DNA of 64,000 bases from Psychromonas aquimarina ATCC BAA-1526. Its GTDB lineage: Bacteria; Pseudomonadota; Gammaproteobacteria; Enterobacterales; Psychromonadaceae. How positions within the stretch are numbered: position 1 is the stretch's first letter; the number at the start of each line of letters is the position of its first letter. This document shows, piece after piece, positions 46,818 through 57,155 of this stretch. Both the position numbers and the translations under genes were made by a program. Below the pieces are notes generated by a model. The model saw only the letters and a list, made by a program, of their open reading frames with translations, did no database searches and was not told where the DNA came from. Location of the stretch: the NCBI RefSeq assembly GCF_000428725.1, contig NZ_AUAM01000021.1:23981-87980 (forward strand), read 5' to 3'.

Positions 46818-47519
46818 ATGGTTCACAGCAGTACAGAGACAGTGCAGATCAATGATCTTATTGTTGTTGATTTTAAAAAAGAAAGCATAAGCTATCTAAA
46901 CAGCGGCCATAAAATTCAGGTGCCGGCAAATGAAATTCTTTTATTGCGCTATTTCTGCAGCCATAGTAATCAAACGCTGACAAAAGAAGATATTATTGAT
47001 TTTGTATGGACGTCACGAGGCATTGTAGTTGATGACGGCAGCCTGCTGCAGTGCATTTCAAACTGCCGAAAACTGCTTAATAATAAAGAAACCCAGCTGA
47101 TCAAAACTGAAAGACGGGTAGGTTACCTGTTCACCGGCAGCGTCACCCCTTTAGATAAGCATCATAGCGAAAGCTACATGACTGCTGACAGTGTAACGGA
47201 GCCCGTCAGCAGCAGTGACAGCAAAAATAAAACGCGCAGCCGCTATAGCTCCATAGCTGTTTATTTTCTCCTGTTTGCAGTATCTGCTGCTGTAGGTATA
47301 GGCAGCGCTATGCTTTTTTCCTCAGCAAGTCCGGAAAGCACTGACAACAGCCCCAAAAAACAGTCAAAATGTTTTATCGCTTCCCAAGATTCTGAGCCAG
47401 CCTTAACAATAATTAATATTAATAAATATGATTTTGCAAATGTGCAGTTATTAGTACCGGACACGGGTAAAACAGTCAGTATTTCTTCCGGCTATCAGGG
47501 GGTTAAGTGTGAAAACTAA
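46818..47519 (+). CDS. ToxR/CadC-like membrane-bound winged-helix regulator
   Basis: A 233-residue protein. Residues about 8-110 form an OmpR-type winged helix (PANEILLLRYFCSHSNQTLT, DIIDFVWTSRGIVVDDGSLL, ERRVGYLF). A linker leads to one membrane helix (about 150-170, IAVYFLLFAVSAAVGIGSAM) and a small periplasmic tail of about 60 residues containing two cysteines (C183 region and C231 region), which could form a disulfide. This is the ToxR/TcpP layout: DNA binding inside, sensing outside. It overlaps the next gene by 11 nt, the ToxR-ToxS arrangement. Targets unknown. Confidence 0.8.
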   Translation: MVHSSTETVQINDLIVVDFKKESISYLNSGHKIQVPANEILLLRYFCSHSNQTLTKEDIIDFVWTSRGIVVDDGSLLQCISNCRKLLNNKETQLIKTERRVGYLFTGSVTPLDKHHSESYMTADSVTEPVSSSDSKNKTRSRYSSIAVYFLLFAVSAAVGIGSAMLFSSASPESTDNSPKKQSKCFIASQDSEPALTIININKYDFANVQLLVPDTGKTVSISSGYQGVKCEN

Positions 47520-47973
47520 ATATCTTATAATATGCGCCGGCTGCGGACTACTGTGCGGTTTTCTTGCCTACTACAGCTTTCTTTACTTCAGCAGTTCCGT
47601 CCTGCCTCAAGGCGCTTATCAGTCGTCAATGATTATGAAAATTGAAAGAAACGGGCGGCACTTCACTCTTCCCGTTGAAAGCCGTATTGAAATCAATGAT
47701 GACCAGTTTAATCTGTTATTTATTACCGGTGACGACTCCGGATTTTCATCGGTCGGCACCCTGGAAAAAGATGCACACAGTATTCGTTTTATTCATGCGC
47801 AGCGGCATCAGATTGCCCCGGAAAAAGCCGAGGGTGTATTAGAGCAGGCCTTATTAAGGCCGGGCAGCTTATCGGGAAAACTTCGCTTAGAGGTTATGGA
47901 TAAGCACTCATTTGCCATTGTCGGGGAATCAATTGCACTTTATTACACCAACAAAGCAGCTCAGAATGATTAA
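47509..47973 (+). CDS. Single-pass periplasmic protein, possible ToxS-like partner
   Basis: A 154-residue protein with one N-terminal membrane helix (about residues 6-30) and a periplasmic beta-rich part (IEINDDQFNLLFITGDDSGF, FAIVGESIALYYTN). It starts with GTG, preceded by AGGGGG, and overlaps the regulator gene. Size and topology are like ToxS, which stabilises ToxR in the periplasm, but the sequence is not clearly homologous by eye. The pairing suggests that it regulates its neighbour. Confidence 0.6.
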   Translation: MKTKYLIICAGCGLLCGFLAYYSFLYFSSSVLPQGAYQSSMIMKIERNGRHFTLPVESRIEINDDQFNLLFITGDDSGFSSVGTLEKDAHSIRFIHAQRHQIAPEKAEGVLEQALLRPGSLSGKLRLEVMDKHSFAIVGESIALYYTNKAAQND

Positions 47974-48041
47974 GTGCCAAAGACAGATTAAAAACAGCTG
48001 TATATCCAGCTGTTTTTAAAGCATATCCCGCACAGAGATTG

Positions 48042-49280
48042 CTAATCAGCCGACAATTGACCTTTTATCAGCTTTAAGCGCCCGTCACGTTTTATTAAAA
48101 ACTCATATCCAGACTCATCTCTTAGGGCATTTAACAGATTAAAAAAAGACTCTTTAGTAGATACTTTTTCTCCATTAATACTGACTATCTGGTCACCCTT
48201 GCGGATATCAAGTGCAGCAAAGGGCATACCTTCAAGCACATAGGTGACCTGCACTTTTTTATCAATATCTTCGACACCAAGCCCCCAGCGTACCTGCCCG
48301 GTTGGAAAACCAGTGCGGTTAATATTCCAGTCTAAAAATGCAAACCAGTAATTATGATCCGCACTCATATCAAAGTACCAGTTATTATTATGGTTAAAGC
48401 GGATAGATTTTTCAGTCATGGTTAGATCTAATTTCCAGCCGTCTTCGTTAATAAAAAACCAGGGGGAGCATAAACGCGCATCAATCGGGTAACGTAATAC
48501 GGCATAGCTGTTATTGTCAGCCTTCACTAACTGCGCATCAGGGCAGTTTTTATATGTTTTCAATACGTTATCCATCTGCGCAGCGGTCACAGTCCACTGC
48601 TGGAGCATGCCCCGGGTCGCGGATGAATAAATACCTAGAGCTGTACTGTTATTGTGGCTTTTCAATACTTTAAAATAGCGGTTTAAAATCACTTGCGGGG
48701 TGTTTTCCTGTGAGTAAGTGCTTACCCTTTTTTCCTGCACTGAAACTTCCGAATTTTGAATTTCGCTCCCGGCGCCTAAGGAGTCTGTTTTCTGGTATTT
48801 CAGCCAGGCTGTATGATCCGGGCGCAGAGCCTGCTTTACTATTAATTCGACACCCGCGGTAATGCCCTCTGTAATATTTCCTTCACTGAAAAACGGCACC
48901 ATATGATACTGCTGCAGATAAACAGTAAAACCGGCACCATAAAGACTATTAAGTGCAGGAGCGGTTTTAAGGCGAAGCAGTTTACTGTACGGGTTAATCA
49001 CAAATAATAGCCCCTGCTCTTTATCGCTTAACTCTCCCGCATCCAGTTCACTGAATAAAAGCTCGGCGGCTTTATCTATCTCCTGCGCATCAGTGATAAC
49101 GATACGCATATCTATATCATGTGAAGCCAGCAGCGCATTATGATAACTGACAAGTATTGCTGACTCGCCTGTATTAAGCAGATTAACTTTATCTGTGACA
49201 ATTTCACCTGCAAAAAGGCAGGCAGATAAAAACAGGCTGCAGCAGAGTAATAATGATCTGAACAGAGGGCGTAACAACAT
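48042..49280 (-). CDS. TPM-domain and PDZ-domain periplasmic protein
   Basis: A 412-residue exported protein with a signal peptide (about residues 7-25, ending FAG; the Cys near residue 21 may be a lipobox variant LSAC). Residues about 27-155 look like a TPM domain (DKVNLLNTGESAILVSYHNA, DIDMRIVITDAQEIDKAAEL, GLLFVINP). A middle region of unknown type follows. Residues about 325-410 are a PDZ domain (GLGVEDIDKKVQVTYVLEGM, FAALDIRKGDQIVSINGEKV). It may bind substrates or partners at the membrane; no protease residues are evident. Confidence 0.7.
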   Translation of the reverse strand: MLLRPLFRSLLLCCSLFLSACLFAGEIVTDKVNLLNTGESAILVSYHNALLASHDIDMRIVITDAQEIDKAAELLFSELDAGELSDKEQGLLFVINPYSKLLRLKTAPALNSLYGAGFTVYLQQYHMVPFFSEGNITEGITAGVELIVKQALRPDHTAWLKYQKTDSLGAGSEIQNSEVSVQEKRVSTYSQENTPQVILNRYFKVLKSHNNSTALGIYSSATRGMLQQWTVTAAQMDNVLKTYKNCPDAQLVKADNNSYAVLRYPIDARLCSPWFFINEDGWKLDLTMTEKSIRFNHNNNWYFDMSADHNYWFAFLDWNINRTGFPTGQVRWGLGVEDIDKKVQVTYVLEGMPFAALDIRKGDQIVSINGEKVSTKESFFNLLNALRDESGYEFLIKRDGRLKLIKGQLSAD

Positions 49281-49740
49281 TAGTCTTCCTTGTATTTCAG
49301 TAAAAAGTTAATTCCTAATCAATAAAAACTATATCTGCTTTAGAGACTTTTACAATCGCTTTTGCATTTAGGCTGCCTGAAGATACGTTTTCAAAGATAC
49401 AGAGTATACATGCTATTAAGTATATACCACGGAAAACGCCCCCCTCTCAACAAAAGCTTGTATTAGAAAGTGAGCAGGTATTAATAACAACATAAATATT
49501 TAAATAACAGGCCTTTTTTATCGTTATCTGCTTTTTCTTTATGACCTGCAGGGCATAGATTCAACCTCATTTATTGAAAACAGCCTGCCTCTGATTCTTC
49601 TTGAGACAGAATTTTTGTAATGATAGTCATCTAAGCCTGAAAACTATCAGAAAATTCAGTCAACTGCCCGCCAGGAGAGGCATAATTCACTACACGACTC
49701 ATAGACCGAACTCGTCAAACGAAAATATTTTTTAACTACA
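49281..49740. other. Gene-free stretch left of the EAL relic
   Basis: No gene or strong hairpin is recognised in these 460 bp. The promoter of the TPM-PDZ gene should lie at the left end. The right half may contain further decayed parts of the EAL-domain gene, but I cannot identify them. Confidence 0.4.
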
Positions 49741-50150
49741 ATCAGCGATAAAATAGAACAGGTGCTTATCCGTTAATAAGCAGAAGCTGGTTTTAGAAGT
49801 AACGGAAACGGCGGTAATGAATCATATGTCAGTCACTAAAGCGGCATTAATGCAGCTCATCCGACAGGGGTGATAGTCAGTCTGTATGATTTGAGGACGG
49901 GATATTCATCGTTATCAATTCTGCAGGAGCAGCCTCTCCATCAGATAAAGGTGAACCGATCTTTTAGTTAAAACAAGAGAGCTTGTTGACGAGTTAACAA
50001 CTTTAAAATGTGATTTTCTGCTGGGATACTATTACAGTAAACCTTTACCGCTTGCTGCGCTGATTGAATACTGCAGAGACACAGAAAAATGCGCTCTGCA
50101 TATGCAGATTTTAGTATCTAACCAGTCACAGCGGCTGCTCATTTTACTTT
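49741..50150 (+). pseudogene. Decayed EAL-domain (cyclic-di-GMP phosphodiesterase) gene
   Basis: Four pieces in changing frames line up with an EAL domain in the right order. ISDKIEQVL (from 49741); KQKLVLEVTETAVMNHMSVT then KAALMQLIRQG (about 49778-49870); VIVSLYDLRTGYSSLSILQ then EQPLHQIKVNRSF (49870-49965), matching the family block DDFGTGYSSL-YL-R-P-D-LKIDRSF; and VDELTTLKCDFLLGYYYSKP then LPLAALI (about 49985-50066), matching the C-terminal LGCDY-QGY-FSKPLP block. Frames shift near 49770 and 49870, and about 30-50 residues are missing near 49965. The catalytic start is absent, so it is a wreck. The last frame stays open to 50194 and would overlap the next gene. Confidence 0.85.
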
Positions 50151-50176
50151 GTACACTTAGAAAACAGGCAGAACCT

Positions 50177-50386
50177 TTAATCTTCCAACTCTAAGGCGAT
50201 ACTTGTACAGCCTTTTACACAGTTCACACCGGGCTGACCTTCACTGCTGACACTTAATTTAAGTGGCTGGCCGCAGACAGCACAAAGTACCGTTTCACCC
50301 CAGCCGATTTTCTTAATCAGACTGCGCTGCTCATTGAATGATTTTGATGCGGATTTGTTCACTGCCGAAAAGTCTAACTTTGCCAT
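50177..50386 (-). CDS. Small four-cysteine, probably zinc-binding protein
   Basis: A 69-residue protein with CAVCGQPL and VNCVKGC, a zinc-ribbon-like pair of cysteine motifs. No family is recognised. I chose ATG 50386 rather than the GTG at 50395. It follows truB after a terminator, on the same strand, and its 3' end meets the EAL relic. Confidence 0.65.
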   Translation of the reverse strand: MAKLDFSAVNKSASKSFNEQRSLIKKIGWGETVLCAVCGQPLKLSVSSEGQPGVNCVKGCTSIALELED

Positions 50387-50409
50387 TTGTATCACTTCAT
50401 TTCAGATAA

Positions 50410-50442
50410 TAAAAAGCCCCGCAGAACAACTCTGAGAGGCTG
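50410..50442 (-). terminator. Terminator after truB
   Basis: AGCCCCGCAGA (50415-50425), loop ACAAC, TCTGAGAGGCT (50431-50441) with a G-T pair and one mismatch. On the minus strand TTTTTATT follows. It ends the rimP-truB operon before the small cysteine gene. Confidence 0.8.
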
Positions 50443-50452
50443 AGGCTGCTTT

Positions 50453-51385
50453 TTACAGGTTTGCTAAACGCTTTGGCGCAATTAAACCATCATCGTTCAT
50501 CTGCCCGACACCAATAAAAGTATGCGCTTCACCAACGGTAATACGCACAATCGTATCATCCGGCGCACCGAACACCTGTACAGGCTGCCCATGCAGAACG
50601 TAGTCGCCCATCTCATCAGTAATGTTTACTTCAGGGTAGTTTTTTACCGCAGTATCCATATCTAATAAAAGCGGATCCAGCAGCTCATAGGGGCTGATCT
50701 CAGATTCTTTGGCCTGCTCAATTAACACATCTAACTGTTCGATAGTAACCATACGCTCATAAGGGTAATCAGCAACCTGAGTACGACGCAGCATTGAGAC
50801 ATGCGCACCGCAGCCTAATAACTCACCCAGATCGTCAACAATAGTACGGATATAAGTACCTTTGCTGACGTGAATATCTAAATCGACCTCATTATCTTCA
50901 AAACGCAACTGATTAATTTCATAGACGGTGATCGGCCGAGCTTCACGCTCAATAGTGATACCTTCACGCGCATATTTATAAAGTGGCTGGCCTTTATGTT
51001 TTAATGCAGAGAACATTGAAGGTACCTGCAGTATATCACCACGGAACGTATCCAGTGCATCATCAAGCTGCTGCTGAGTAACAGATACCGGGCGTTCTTC
51101 AACCACGTCCCCCTGAGAGTCACTGGTTGTTGTACGCACACCTAGTGTAGCAGTTACGGTATAACGTTTGTCGGAATCGAGTAAAAACTGAGAAAATTTG
51201 GTGGCTTCACCTAAACAGACCGGCAGCATGCCCGTTGCAAGCGGATCTAACGCCCCCGTATGCCCTGCTTTATTAGCAAAGAAAATACGTTTCACGCGCT
51301 GCAGTGCATGGTTGGAACTGATATCTGTTGGTTTATCCAATAAAACAATACCGTTTATTGAACGACCCTTTCCTCGTCTTGCCAT
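50453..51385 (-). CDS. truB: tRNA pseudouridine(55) synthase
   Basis: A 310-residue protein that makes pseudouridine 55 in the T-loop of tRNAs. [20 protein letters not shown] holds the catalytic Asp, and the N-terminal [18 protein letters not shown] is typical. The C-terminal PUA-like part is present. The start overlaps the rbfA stop by 1 nt (TAATG). Confidence 0.96.
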   Translation of the reverse strand: MARRGKGRSINGIVLLDKPTDISSNHALQRVKRIFFANKAGHTGALDPLATGMLPVCLGEATKFSQFLLDSDKRYTVTATLGVRTTTSDSQGDVVEERPVSVTQQQLDDALDTFRGDILQVPSMFSALKHKGQPLYKYAREGITIEREARPITVYEINQLRFEDNEVDLDIHVSKGTYIRTIVDDLGELLGCGAHVSMLRRTQVADYPYERMVTIEQLDVLIEQAKESEISPYELLDPLLLDMDTAVKNYPEVNITDEMGDYVLHGQPVQVFGAPDDTIVRITVGEAHTFIGVGQMNDDGLIAPKRLANL

Positions 51386-51786
51386 TACTCTTCGTCCTCT
51401 TCCGTACGCTCAGACTGCTCGAATTTAGTTTTATCAACTTTTACCGCGCTGCTCACCATTTCAGAAATACGCAGACCTTCGGTTAATGTTTCATCAAAAC
51501 AGAAACGCACTTCCGGCACAATACGTAAACGCATCGCTTTACCTAATAAACGACGGATGTAACCAGAAGCGGCATTCAACCCTTCAAGAGATTCATCGTT
51601 AGTCTGGTCGCCGATGGTTAAAAAGGTAACAAATACCTTTGCGTAAGCAAGATCACGAGTGATATCAACACCTGAAATCGTCACCATGCCGATACGCGGA
51701 TCTTTTACTTCCTGCTGCAGTATACGCGCCAGTTCTTTTTGAACCTGCTGCGATACGCGAGAAGTACGGCTATATTCTTTGGCCAT
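51385..51786 (-). CDS. rbfA: Ribosome-binding factor A
   Basis: A 133-residue KH-fold protein needed for 16S rRNA 5' end maturation and cold adaptation. [20 protein letters not shown] and RVVPEVRF-like [15 protein letters not shown] are diagnostic. An acidic C-terminal tail (RTEEDEE) is typical of gammaproteobacteria. It is preceded by a 12-bp hairpin after infB. Confidence 0.96.
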   Translation of the reverse strand: MAKEYSRTSRVSQQVQKELARILQQEVKDPRIGMVTISGVDITRDLAYAKVFVTFLTIGDQTNDESLEGLNAASGYIRRLLGKAMRLRIVPEVRFCFDETLTEGLRISEMVSSAVKVDKTKFEQSERTEEDEE

Positions 51787-51830
51787 TTTTTACTCCTTCA
51801 TCAGAAAACTGATGCTTATTCTATATAAAT

Positions 51831-51858
51831 AAGAATGGAGGCAATAGCCTCCATTCTT
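51831..51858 (-). terminator. Hairpin between infB and rbfA
   Basis: AAGAATGGAGGC (51831-51842) pairs perfectly with GCCTCCATTCTT (51847-51858) over a 4-nt loop. On the minus strand ATTTATATAG follows, a weak T-run. It is a probable partial terminator or RNA-processing site inside the operon. Confidence 0.7.
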
Positions 51859-51879
51859 TAATCAAAAGCTGACTTAAAA

Positions 51880-54525
51880 TTATAGAGTACGTTTAATCTC
51901 AATAACTTCAAATACTTCAATCTGGTCACCAACGCGTACATCGTTGTAGTTCTTAACACCGATACCACATTCCATGCCGTTACGAACTTCATTCGCGTCA
52001 TCTTTAAAGCGGCGGAGAGACTCAAGCGCACCTTCATAGATTACCACGTTTTCACGCAGTACACGGATCGGGTTATTACGTTTGATAATACCTTCAGTCA
52101 CCATACAGCCGGCAATTGCGCCGATTTTTGGTGATTTAAATACATCACGTACTTCAGCAAGACCGATAATTTCCTGTTTGAACTCAGGCGCTAATAAACC
52201 GCCCATTGCCGAACGTACTTCATCAATCAGATCGTAGATGATGCTGTAGTAATGCAGATCAACCGCTTCATTATCGATAAGTTTACGCGCAGTTGCATCA
52301 GCACGTACGTTAAAGCCGATAACGATAGCACCAGAAGCTGAAGCAAGCGATGCATCAGTTTCAGTAATACCACCAACACCACGGCCGATAATGTTAACTT
52401 TAACTTCATCAGTCGACAGTTTATTCAGTGAATCACAGATTGCTTCAAGTGACCCCTGAACATCTGCTTTAAGTACGATATTAAGTTCAGAAACTTCACC
52501 AGCTTCCATGTTGGCAAACATGTTGTCAAGTTTAGCTTTCTGCTGACGGGCAAGTTTAATATCACGGAATTTACCCTGACGGTATAATGCAACTTCACGT
52601 GCTTTTTTCTCATCACGTACAACTGTTGCTTCATCACCCGCCTGAGGCACACCAGATAAACCTAATACTTCTACAGGAATAGAAGGACCAGCTGCATCAA
52701 TCGGCTTACCGTCTTCATCGCGCATTGCACGAACACGGCCGTATTCAAGACCACAAAGTACGATATCACCCTGCTTCAATTCACCCTGCTGTACAAGGAT
52801 AGAAGCAACCGGGCCGCGGCCTTTATCAAGACGAGACTCAATTACCACACCTGATGCAGGACCTGAAGCAACGGCTTCTAAATCAAGCATTTCCGCCTGT
52901 AGAAGAATACTGTCAAGCAGCTCTTGAACACCGGTACCTACCTTAGCTGAAACGTGTGCGAAGATATTCTCACCCCCCCACTCTTCAGAGATAATGTCAT
53001 GCTGAGAAAGCTCAGTTTTAACACGATCCGGATCCGCAGCTTCTTTATCAATTTTGTTTACCGCAACAATCAGAGGTACACCAGCGGCTTTAGCATGCTG
53101 AATCGCTTCAATTGTCTGAGGCATTACACCGTCATCGGCAGCCACAACCAGTATTACGATATCCGTTGATTTAGCACCACGAGAACGCATTGATGTAAAC
53201 GCCGCGTGTCCTGGAGTATCTAGGAATGAGATCATGCCTTTCGGCGTATCTACATGGTAAGCACCGATATGCTGAGTAATACCGCCGGCTTCACCGTCAG
53301 CAACTTTTGCACGACGAATGTAATCTAGTAATGACGTTTTACCGTGGTCAACGTGACCCATAATAGTAACAACAGGTGCACGTGAAGTTTTCTCGCCGCC
53401 TTCCTGTGCTTCAGCAAGTACAGCTTCTTCTAATTCATTTTCTTTAGTAAGAATAACCTTGTGACCCATCTCTTCAGCAACAATCGTTGCAGTTTCCTGG
53501 TCAATCACCTGGTTGATAGTTGCCATTGCTCCCATCTTCATCATAACTTTGATAACTTCAGTCGCTTTAACAGCCATTTTATTAGCCAGCTCAGCAACAG
53601 AAATTGTTTCACCAATTTTCACATCACGTTCAACTGGCGCTGCCGGCTTCTCAAATGCCTGCTGTAATGCAGAAGGAGTTGCAGGGCCGGCTTTCTTGCC
53701 GCGGCGGCCGCGACGACCATGTGCAGCAGGTGCAGCTGCGGCTGCTTTTTTCTTTTTCTTACGGCGGGAAGGACCTTCCGCTTTAGAATCAGATGCATCT
53801 TCAGCAGCCTGTGCTTCTTTAGATGAAGTTACGTGGTAATCCACACCTTCAGCAGCTTTTTTACGCGCGGCTTCTTCGGCAGCCCAGCGAGCTGAATTTT
53901 CTTCAGCTAATTTTTTAGCAGCTTCAGCCTGTTTAGCGGCTTCCTGCTCAGCTTTACTCAGTGCTTCTGCTTCTGCTTTTTTCAGAATATCAGCAGCTTC
54001 TTTTTCCTGCTGAATCTGCTCAGCGGTTTTGTCTGACTTCACAGCTGACTGCTTTTCTTTATTAGCAGCGGCTGCTTTTTTAGCTTTCTCATCAGCTTCT
54101 TTTTTCACAGCTAGTTTTTCAGCCTGCGCTTTTTCTGCGGCAGCTTTCTTAGCATCAATTTCAGCCTGCAGTTTTGCTTCTTCAGCGGCTTGTGCAGCTA
54201 ACTCAGCTTCTTTAGATGCTTGAATTTCACTATCAGTGCGCTTAACGTAAGTACGCTTTTTACGAACTTCAACCTGAACGGCTTTAGCCTGACCCGCTGA
54301 GCTTTTAACGCTTAACGTACTTTTCGTTTTGCGCTGCAGTGTCATTTTCTTTTTAGTTTCGCCGCCGTGCTGCTTCTGTAAAAAAGTAGTTAGTGTTTCT
54401 TTCTCTTTTAAGCTTACTTTATCTGACGCTGACTTCTTAATACCGGCATCTGCAAACTGTTTAACCAAAACTTCTTCCGATTTATTTAAATCTTTAGCAA
54501 GGTCTTTTAATAAAATATCTGACAT
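51880..54525 (-). CDS. infB: Translation initiation factor IF-2
   Basis: An 881-residue GTPase that places initiator tRNA on the 30S subunit. The G domain has [27 protein letters not shown] and VAVNKIDK. N-terminal IF2_N domains (residues about 1-50) are followed by a long Ala/Lys/Glu-rich linker (about 100-270), the C-terminal domains are complete. It is close in length to the E. coli alpha form (890). ATG 54525 is preceded by GGAGAAAAA. Confidence 0.97.
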   Translation of the reverse strand: MSDILLKDLAKDLNKSEEVLVKQFADAGIKKSASDKVSLKEKETLTTFLQKQHGGETKKKMTLQRKTKSTLSVKSSAGQAKAVQVEVRKKRTYVKRTDSEIQASKEAELAAQAAEEAKLQAEIDAKKAAAEKAQAEKLAVKKEADEKAKKAAAANKEKQSAVKSDKTAEQIQQEKEAADILKKAEAEALSKAEQEAAKQAEAAKKLAEENSARWAAEEAARKKAAEGVDYHVTSSKEAQAAEDASDSKAEGPSRRKKKKKAAAAAPAAHGRRGRRGKKAGPATPSALQQAFEKPAAPVERDVKIGETISVAELANKMAVKATEVIKVMMKMGAMATINQVIDQETATIVAEEMGHKVILTKENELEEAVLAEAQEGGEKTSRAPVVTIMGHVDHGKTSLLDYIRRAKVADGEAGGITQHIGAYHVDTPKGMISFLDTPGHAAFTSMRSRGAKSTDIVILVVAADDGVMPQTIEAIQHAKAAGVPLIVAVNKIDKEAADPDRVKTELSQHDIISEEWGGENIFAHVSAKVGTGVQELLDSILLQAEMLDLEAVASGPASGVVIESRLDKGRGPVASILVQQGELKQGDIVLCGLEYGRVRAMRDEDGKPIDAAGPSIPVEVLGLSGVPQAGDEATVVRDEKKAREVALYRQGKFRDIKLARQQKAKLDNMFANMEAGEVSELNIVLKADVQGSLEAICDSLNKLSTDEVKVNIIGRGVGGITETDASLASASGAIVIGFNVRADATARKLIDNEAVDLHYYSIIYDLIDEVRSAMGGLLAPEFKQEIIGLAEVRDVFKSPKIGAIAGCMVTEGIIKRNNPIRVLRENVVIYEGALESLRRFKDDANEVRNGMECGIGVKNYNDVRVGDQIEVFEVIEIKRTL

Positions 54526-54547
54526 AATTTTTTCTCCTATCTGATGC

Positions 54548-56047
54548 TTATTCAGCGTCTTCGCTGAACCAACAGATGTTACGAGCAGCCATAATCAGCT
54601 CCCCTGCTCTTGTTTCGTTCAGTTCTTCAATTTCAAGTAGATCGTCAACCGCCTGTTCAGCGAGATCTTCCAGTGTAACAACACCTTTACTTGCAAGTAC
54701 AAACGCCAGGTGGCCTTCTAAACCTTCAAGTGCTAACAGATCATCAGCAGGTTTAGCACCTTCAAGACTCTCTTCTTCAGCAAGTGCTTTTGTCGCTAAT
54801 ACATTTTTAGCGCGAGTACGTAACTCTTCAATAATCTCTTCATCAAGACCATCAATTTCCAGCAGCTCATTCATCGGGACATAAGCAACTTCCTCCAGCG
54901 AGCTGAAACCTTCTTCAACTAAAACACCGGCAAACTCTTCATCAATTTCAAGCGCTTCAGTGAATAAAGTAATAACACCATCTGCTTCAGCCTGATGTTT
55001 TGCTTTTAACTCAGCCACTGTCATTACATTTAATTCCCAGCCGGTAAGCTGAGATGCTAAACGAATATTCTGACCGTTACGGCCGATTGCCTGGGCTAGA
55101 TTATCTTCTTCAACTGCGATGTCCATGCTGTGCGTATCTTCATCAACAACAATAGAAGCAACTTCAGCCGGAGACATTGCATTGATAGCAAACTGCGCAG
55201 GATTCTCATCCCATAAAATAATATCTACACGCTCACCGCCCAGCTCACCAGATACAGCTTGAACACGCGCACCACGCATACCCACACAGGCACCAACAGG
55301 ATCAATTCGCTGGTCATTTGATTTAACAGCAATTTTTGCACGAGAACCGGGATCACGAGCTGCGCCCATAAGATCAATCATCTCTTCTGCAATTTCCGGC
55401 ACTTCTAGACGGAACAGCTCAGTCAGCATCTCAGGTTGAGTACGTGTAACAAAAAGCTGCGCGCCGCGCGCCTCTGGACGAACTGCAAATAATAGACCGC
55501 GTAAACGGTCACCCGGACGGAAGTTTTCGCGCGGCAGCATCTCATCACGGAAAATAACAGCTTCAGCGTTGCCGCCTAAATCAAGCAGAATATTGTCACG
55601 GTTCATGCGTTTTACCACACCCGTGATTAATTCGCCTTCCTGCTCAGCATATTGCTCAACAATTTGTGCGCGCTCAGCTTCACGTACTTTTTGTACAATA
55701 ACCTGTTTCGCTGTCTGTGTTGTAATACGATCAAATTTTACTGACTCAATTTCATCTTCAATGAATTCGCCAACCTGAATTTCAGGGTTATCATATTCAG
55801 CTGCTTCAAAGGTAATCTCCTGACACGGATTTTCCATTTCAGCATCTTTCTCAAGCACTAACCAGCGGCGGAAAGTTTCAAATTGTCCAGATTCACGGTC
55901 AATTACTACACGAACATCGATATCGTTTTCATATTTCTTTTTAGTCGCAATCGCTAGTGCACTTTCTAATGCTTCGAAAATAGCTTCACGCGGAAGACCT
56001 TTTTCATTAGATACTGCCTCTACGACAAGTAAAATTTCTTTATTCAT
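54548..56047 (-). CDS. nusA: Transcription termination/antitermination factor NusA
   Basis: A 499-residue protein (E. coli 495). N-terminal RNA-polymerase-binding domain ([20 protein letters not shown]), S1 domain ([20 protein letters not shown]), KH domains ([40 protein letters not shown]) and two acidic C-terminal repeats typical of gammaproteobacteria. It regulates pausing and termination. Middle gene of rimP-nusA-infB. Confidence 0.97.
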   Translation of the reverse strand: MNKEILLVVEAVSNEKGLPREAIFEALESALAIATKKKYENDIDVRVVIDRESGQFETFRRWLVLEKDAEMENPCQEITFEAAEYDNPEIQVGEFIEDEIESVKFDRITTQTAKQVIVQKVREAERAQIVEQYAEQEGELITGVVKRMNRDNILLDLGGNAEAVIFRDEMLPRENFRPGDRLRGLLFAVRPEARGAQLFVTRTQPEMLTELFRLEVPEIAEEMIDLMGAARDPGSRAKIAVKSNDQRIDPVGACVGMRGARVQAVSGELGGERVDIILWDENPAQFAINAMSPAEVASIVVDEDTHSMDIAVEEDNLAQAIGRNGQNIRLASQLTGWELNVMTVAELKAKHQAEADGVITLFTEALEIDEEFAGVLVEEGFSSLEEVAYVPMNELLEIDGLDEEIIEELRTRAKNVLATKALAEEESLEGAKPADDLLALEGLEGHLAFVLASKGVVTLEDLAEQAVDDLLEIEELNETRAGELIMAARNICWFSEDAE

Positions 56048-56058
56048 CTGTAATCGCC

Positions 56059-56520
56059 TTAATTATCAAATTTTGGAACAATATTCGCTTTCTGAATATT
56101 ACTTAGTGCAAAACGCTCTTCAGTACCGTCAACATTCACACAAATTATTTCACCTTCAACAGAGGCGATAACGCCTTTCCATTTACGGCGGTTCTGGATC
56201 GGCATTCTTAACTGCACTTTTACTTCGGCACCTATAAATGCAGCATACTGTTCAGCAGAAAACAGAGGACGTTCTAAACCCGGCGATGAAACTTCAAGAG
56301 TATATTCATTGGTAATAGGATCTTCGACATCCATCAACGCGCTGATTTCCCGGCTTACAGCCGCGCAGTCATCAACTAAGATTCCTGCTTCCTGATCAAT
56401 ATAAACACGCAGTGTTGAGTGCTTACCTGCACGAATATATTCAACACCGACTAATTCATAGCCGAGATCTTCTACATTTGGTTTAAACATTGCTGTTAAA
56501 CGTTCTTCTAAACTTGCCAA
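56059..56520 (-). CDS. rimP: Ribosome maturation factor RimP
   Basis: A 153-residue protein needed for 30S assembly. [40 protein letters not shown] and [17 protein letters not shown] are the diagnostic blocks. First protein gene of the nusA operon, after the metY region and an attenuator-like hairpin. Its start lies 11 nt from a CCCCTTTC (GAAAGGGG) ribosome-binding site. Confidence 0.96.
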   Translation of the reverse strand: MASLEERLTAMFKPNVEDLGYELVGVEYIRAGKHSTLRVYIDQEAGILVDDCAAVSREISALMDVEDPITNEYTLEVSSPGLERPLFSAEQYAAFIGAEVKVQLRMPIQNRRKWKGVIASVEGEIICVNVDGTEERFALSNIQKANIVPKFDN

Positions 56521-56540
56521 ATCTATCCCCTTTCAGAAAC

Positions 56541-56561
56541 AAAAAAAGGGCATATAGCCCT
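56541..56561 (-). terminator. Attenuator-like terminator before rimP
   Basis: AGGGC (56547-56551), loop ATATA, GCCCT (56557-56561). On the minus strand seven T residues follow, just upstream of rimP. It may limit readthrough from the tRNA genes into the nusA operon. Confidence 0.7.
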
Positions 56562-56570
56562 ATTTAATTA

Positions 56571-56605
56571 ACAACTTATGTTTATTAGAAACAAACATAA
56601 GTTGT
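56571..56605. repeat. 13-bp perfect hairpin between the tRNA region and rimP
   Basis: ACAACTTATGTTT (56571-56583) and AAACATAAGTTGT (56593-56605) are perfectly complementary around a 9-nt loop. Its place in the nusA operon leader suggests a role in processing or attenuation. Confidence 0.7.
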
Positions 56606-56648
56606 CATGTCACGCTGCTGAAAGACAAATTTCAACAACGCAAATAAC

Positions 56649-56676
56649 AAAAAAGCCCCAATAAATTGGAGCTTTT
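56649..56676 (-). terminator. Terminator after the initiator-tRNA cluster
   Basis: CCAAT-AA-ATTGG with outer AAAAGC/GCTTTT pairing (56651-56676). On the minus strand TTTTTTGTT follows. It ends the leuU-metY transcript. Confidence 0.75.
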
Positions 56677-56740
56677 CATAGGAAACTATTGAAATACAAT
56701 AGTTTATGAAAAATCGCATTAACAGGAAATTAATCAACTG

Positions 56741-56804
56741 TCTTTGCTAGTGTTTTTTAAGAGTTGAGCCCGATAAGCTGACTTCTTATACATAACACTA
56801 AATG
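56741..56804 (-). repeat. tRNA-associated hairpin element, copy alpha
   Basis: AGTGTT (56749-56754) pairs with AACACT (56794-56799); TAAGA (56758-56762) pairs with TCTTA (56784-56788). Its core GAGCCCGATAAGCT resembles the D-arm/anticodon part of the initiator tRNA. It aligns along its whole length with copy beta next to it. Confidence 0.7.
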
Positions 56805-56874
56805 TGGTTGCGAGAGCAGGATTTGAACCTATTACCTTCGCCAGTATTTATAAGAGCTGAGCCCGATGAGCTGG
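56805..56874 (-). pseudogene. Broken initiator-tRNA copy with 3' half intact
   Basis: On the minus strand the 3' half (GGTTCAAATCCTGCTCTCGCA with ACCA after it) equals that of the intact genes. The 5' acceptor strand is missing, the anticodon is gone, and the loop is replaced by a longer insert before GGCGAAGG. It cannot fold as a tRNA. Confidence 0.85.
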
Positions 56875-56896
56875 TTTCTTAATACATCAATACTAA
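56840..56896 (-). repeat. tRNA-associated hairpin element, copy beta
   Basis: AGTATT (56843-56848) pairs with AATACT (56889-56894); TAAGA (56851-56855) pairs with TCTTA (56877-56881). Against copy alpha the outer stem differs at one pair on both sides (G-C to A-T), so pairing is preserved. It overlaps the broken tRNA copy and lies directly 3' of an intact initiator tRNA gene. Confidence 0.7.
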
Positions 56897-56900
56897 AATG

Positions 56901-56977
<77 letters not shown>

Positions 56978-57012
56978 TCCGTAATTGGTGTTTCATTTTA
57001 CAACTGAAAAGT

Positions 57013-57089
<77 letters not shown>

Positions 57090-57155
57090 TCTATTCTTTT
57101 CTATTTCCAGTTAACTTAACTAGAAATTAATATTCCAATACAGGTATAACATATT

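Noticed and set aside
53461..54544. Several plus-strand frames opposite infB
   Set aside because: They are shadows of the Ala/Lys/Glu-rich IF-2 linker and show skewed Ser/Ala composition with no start signals.
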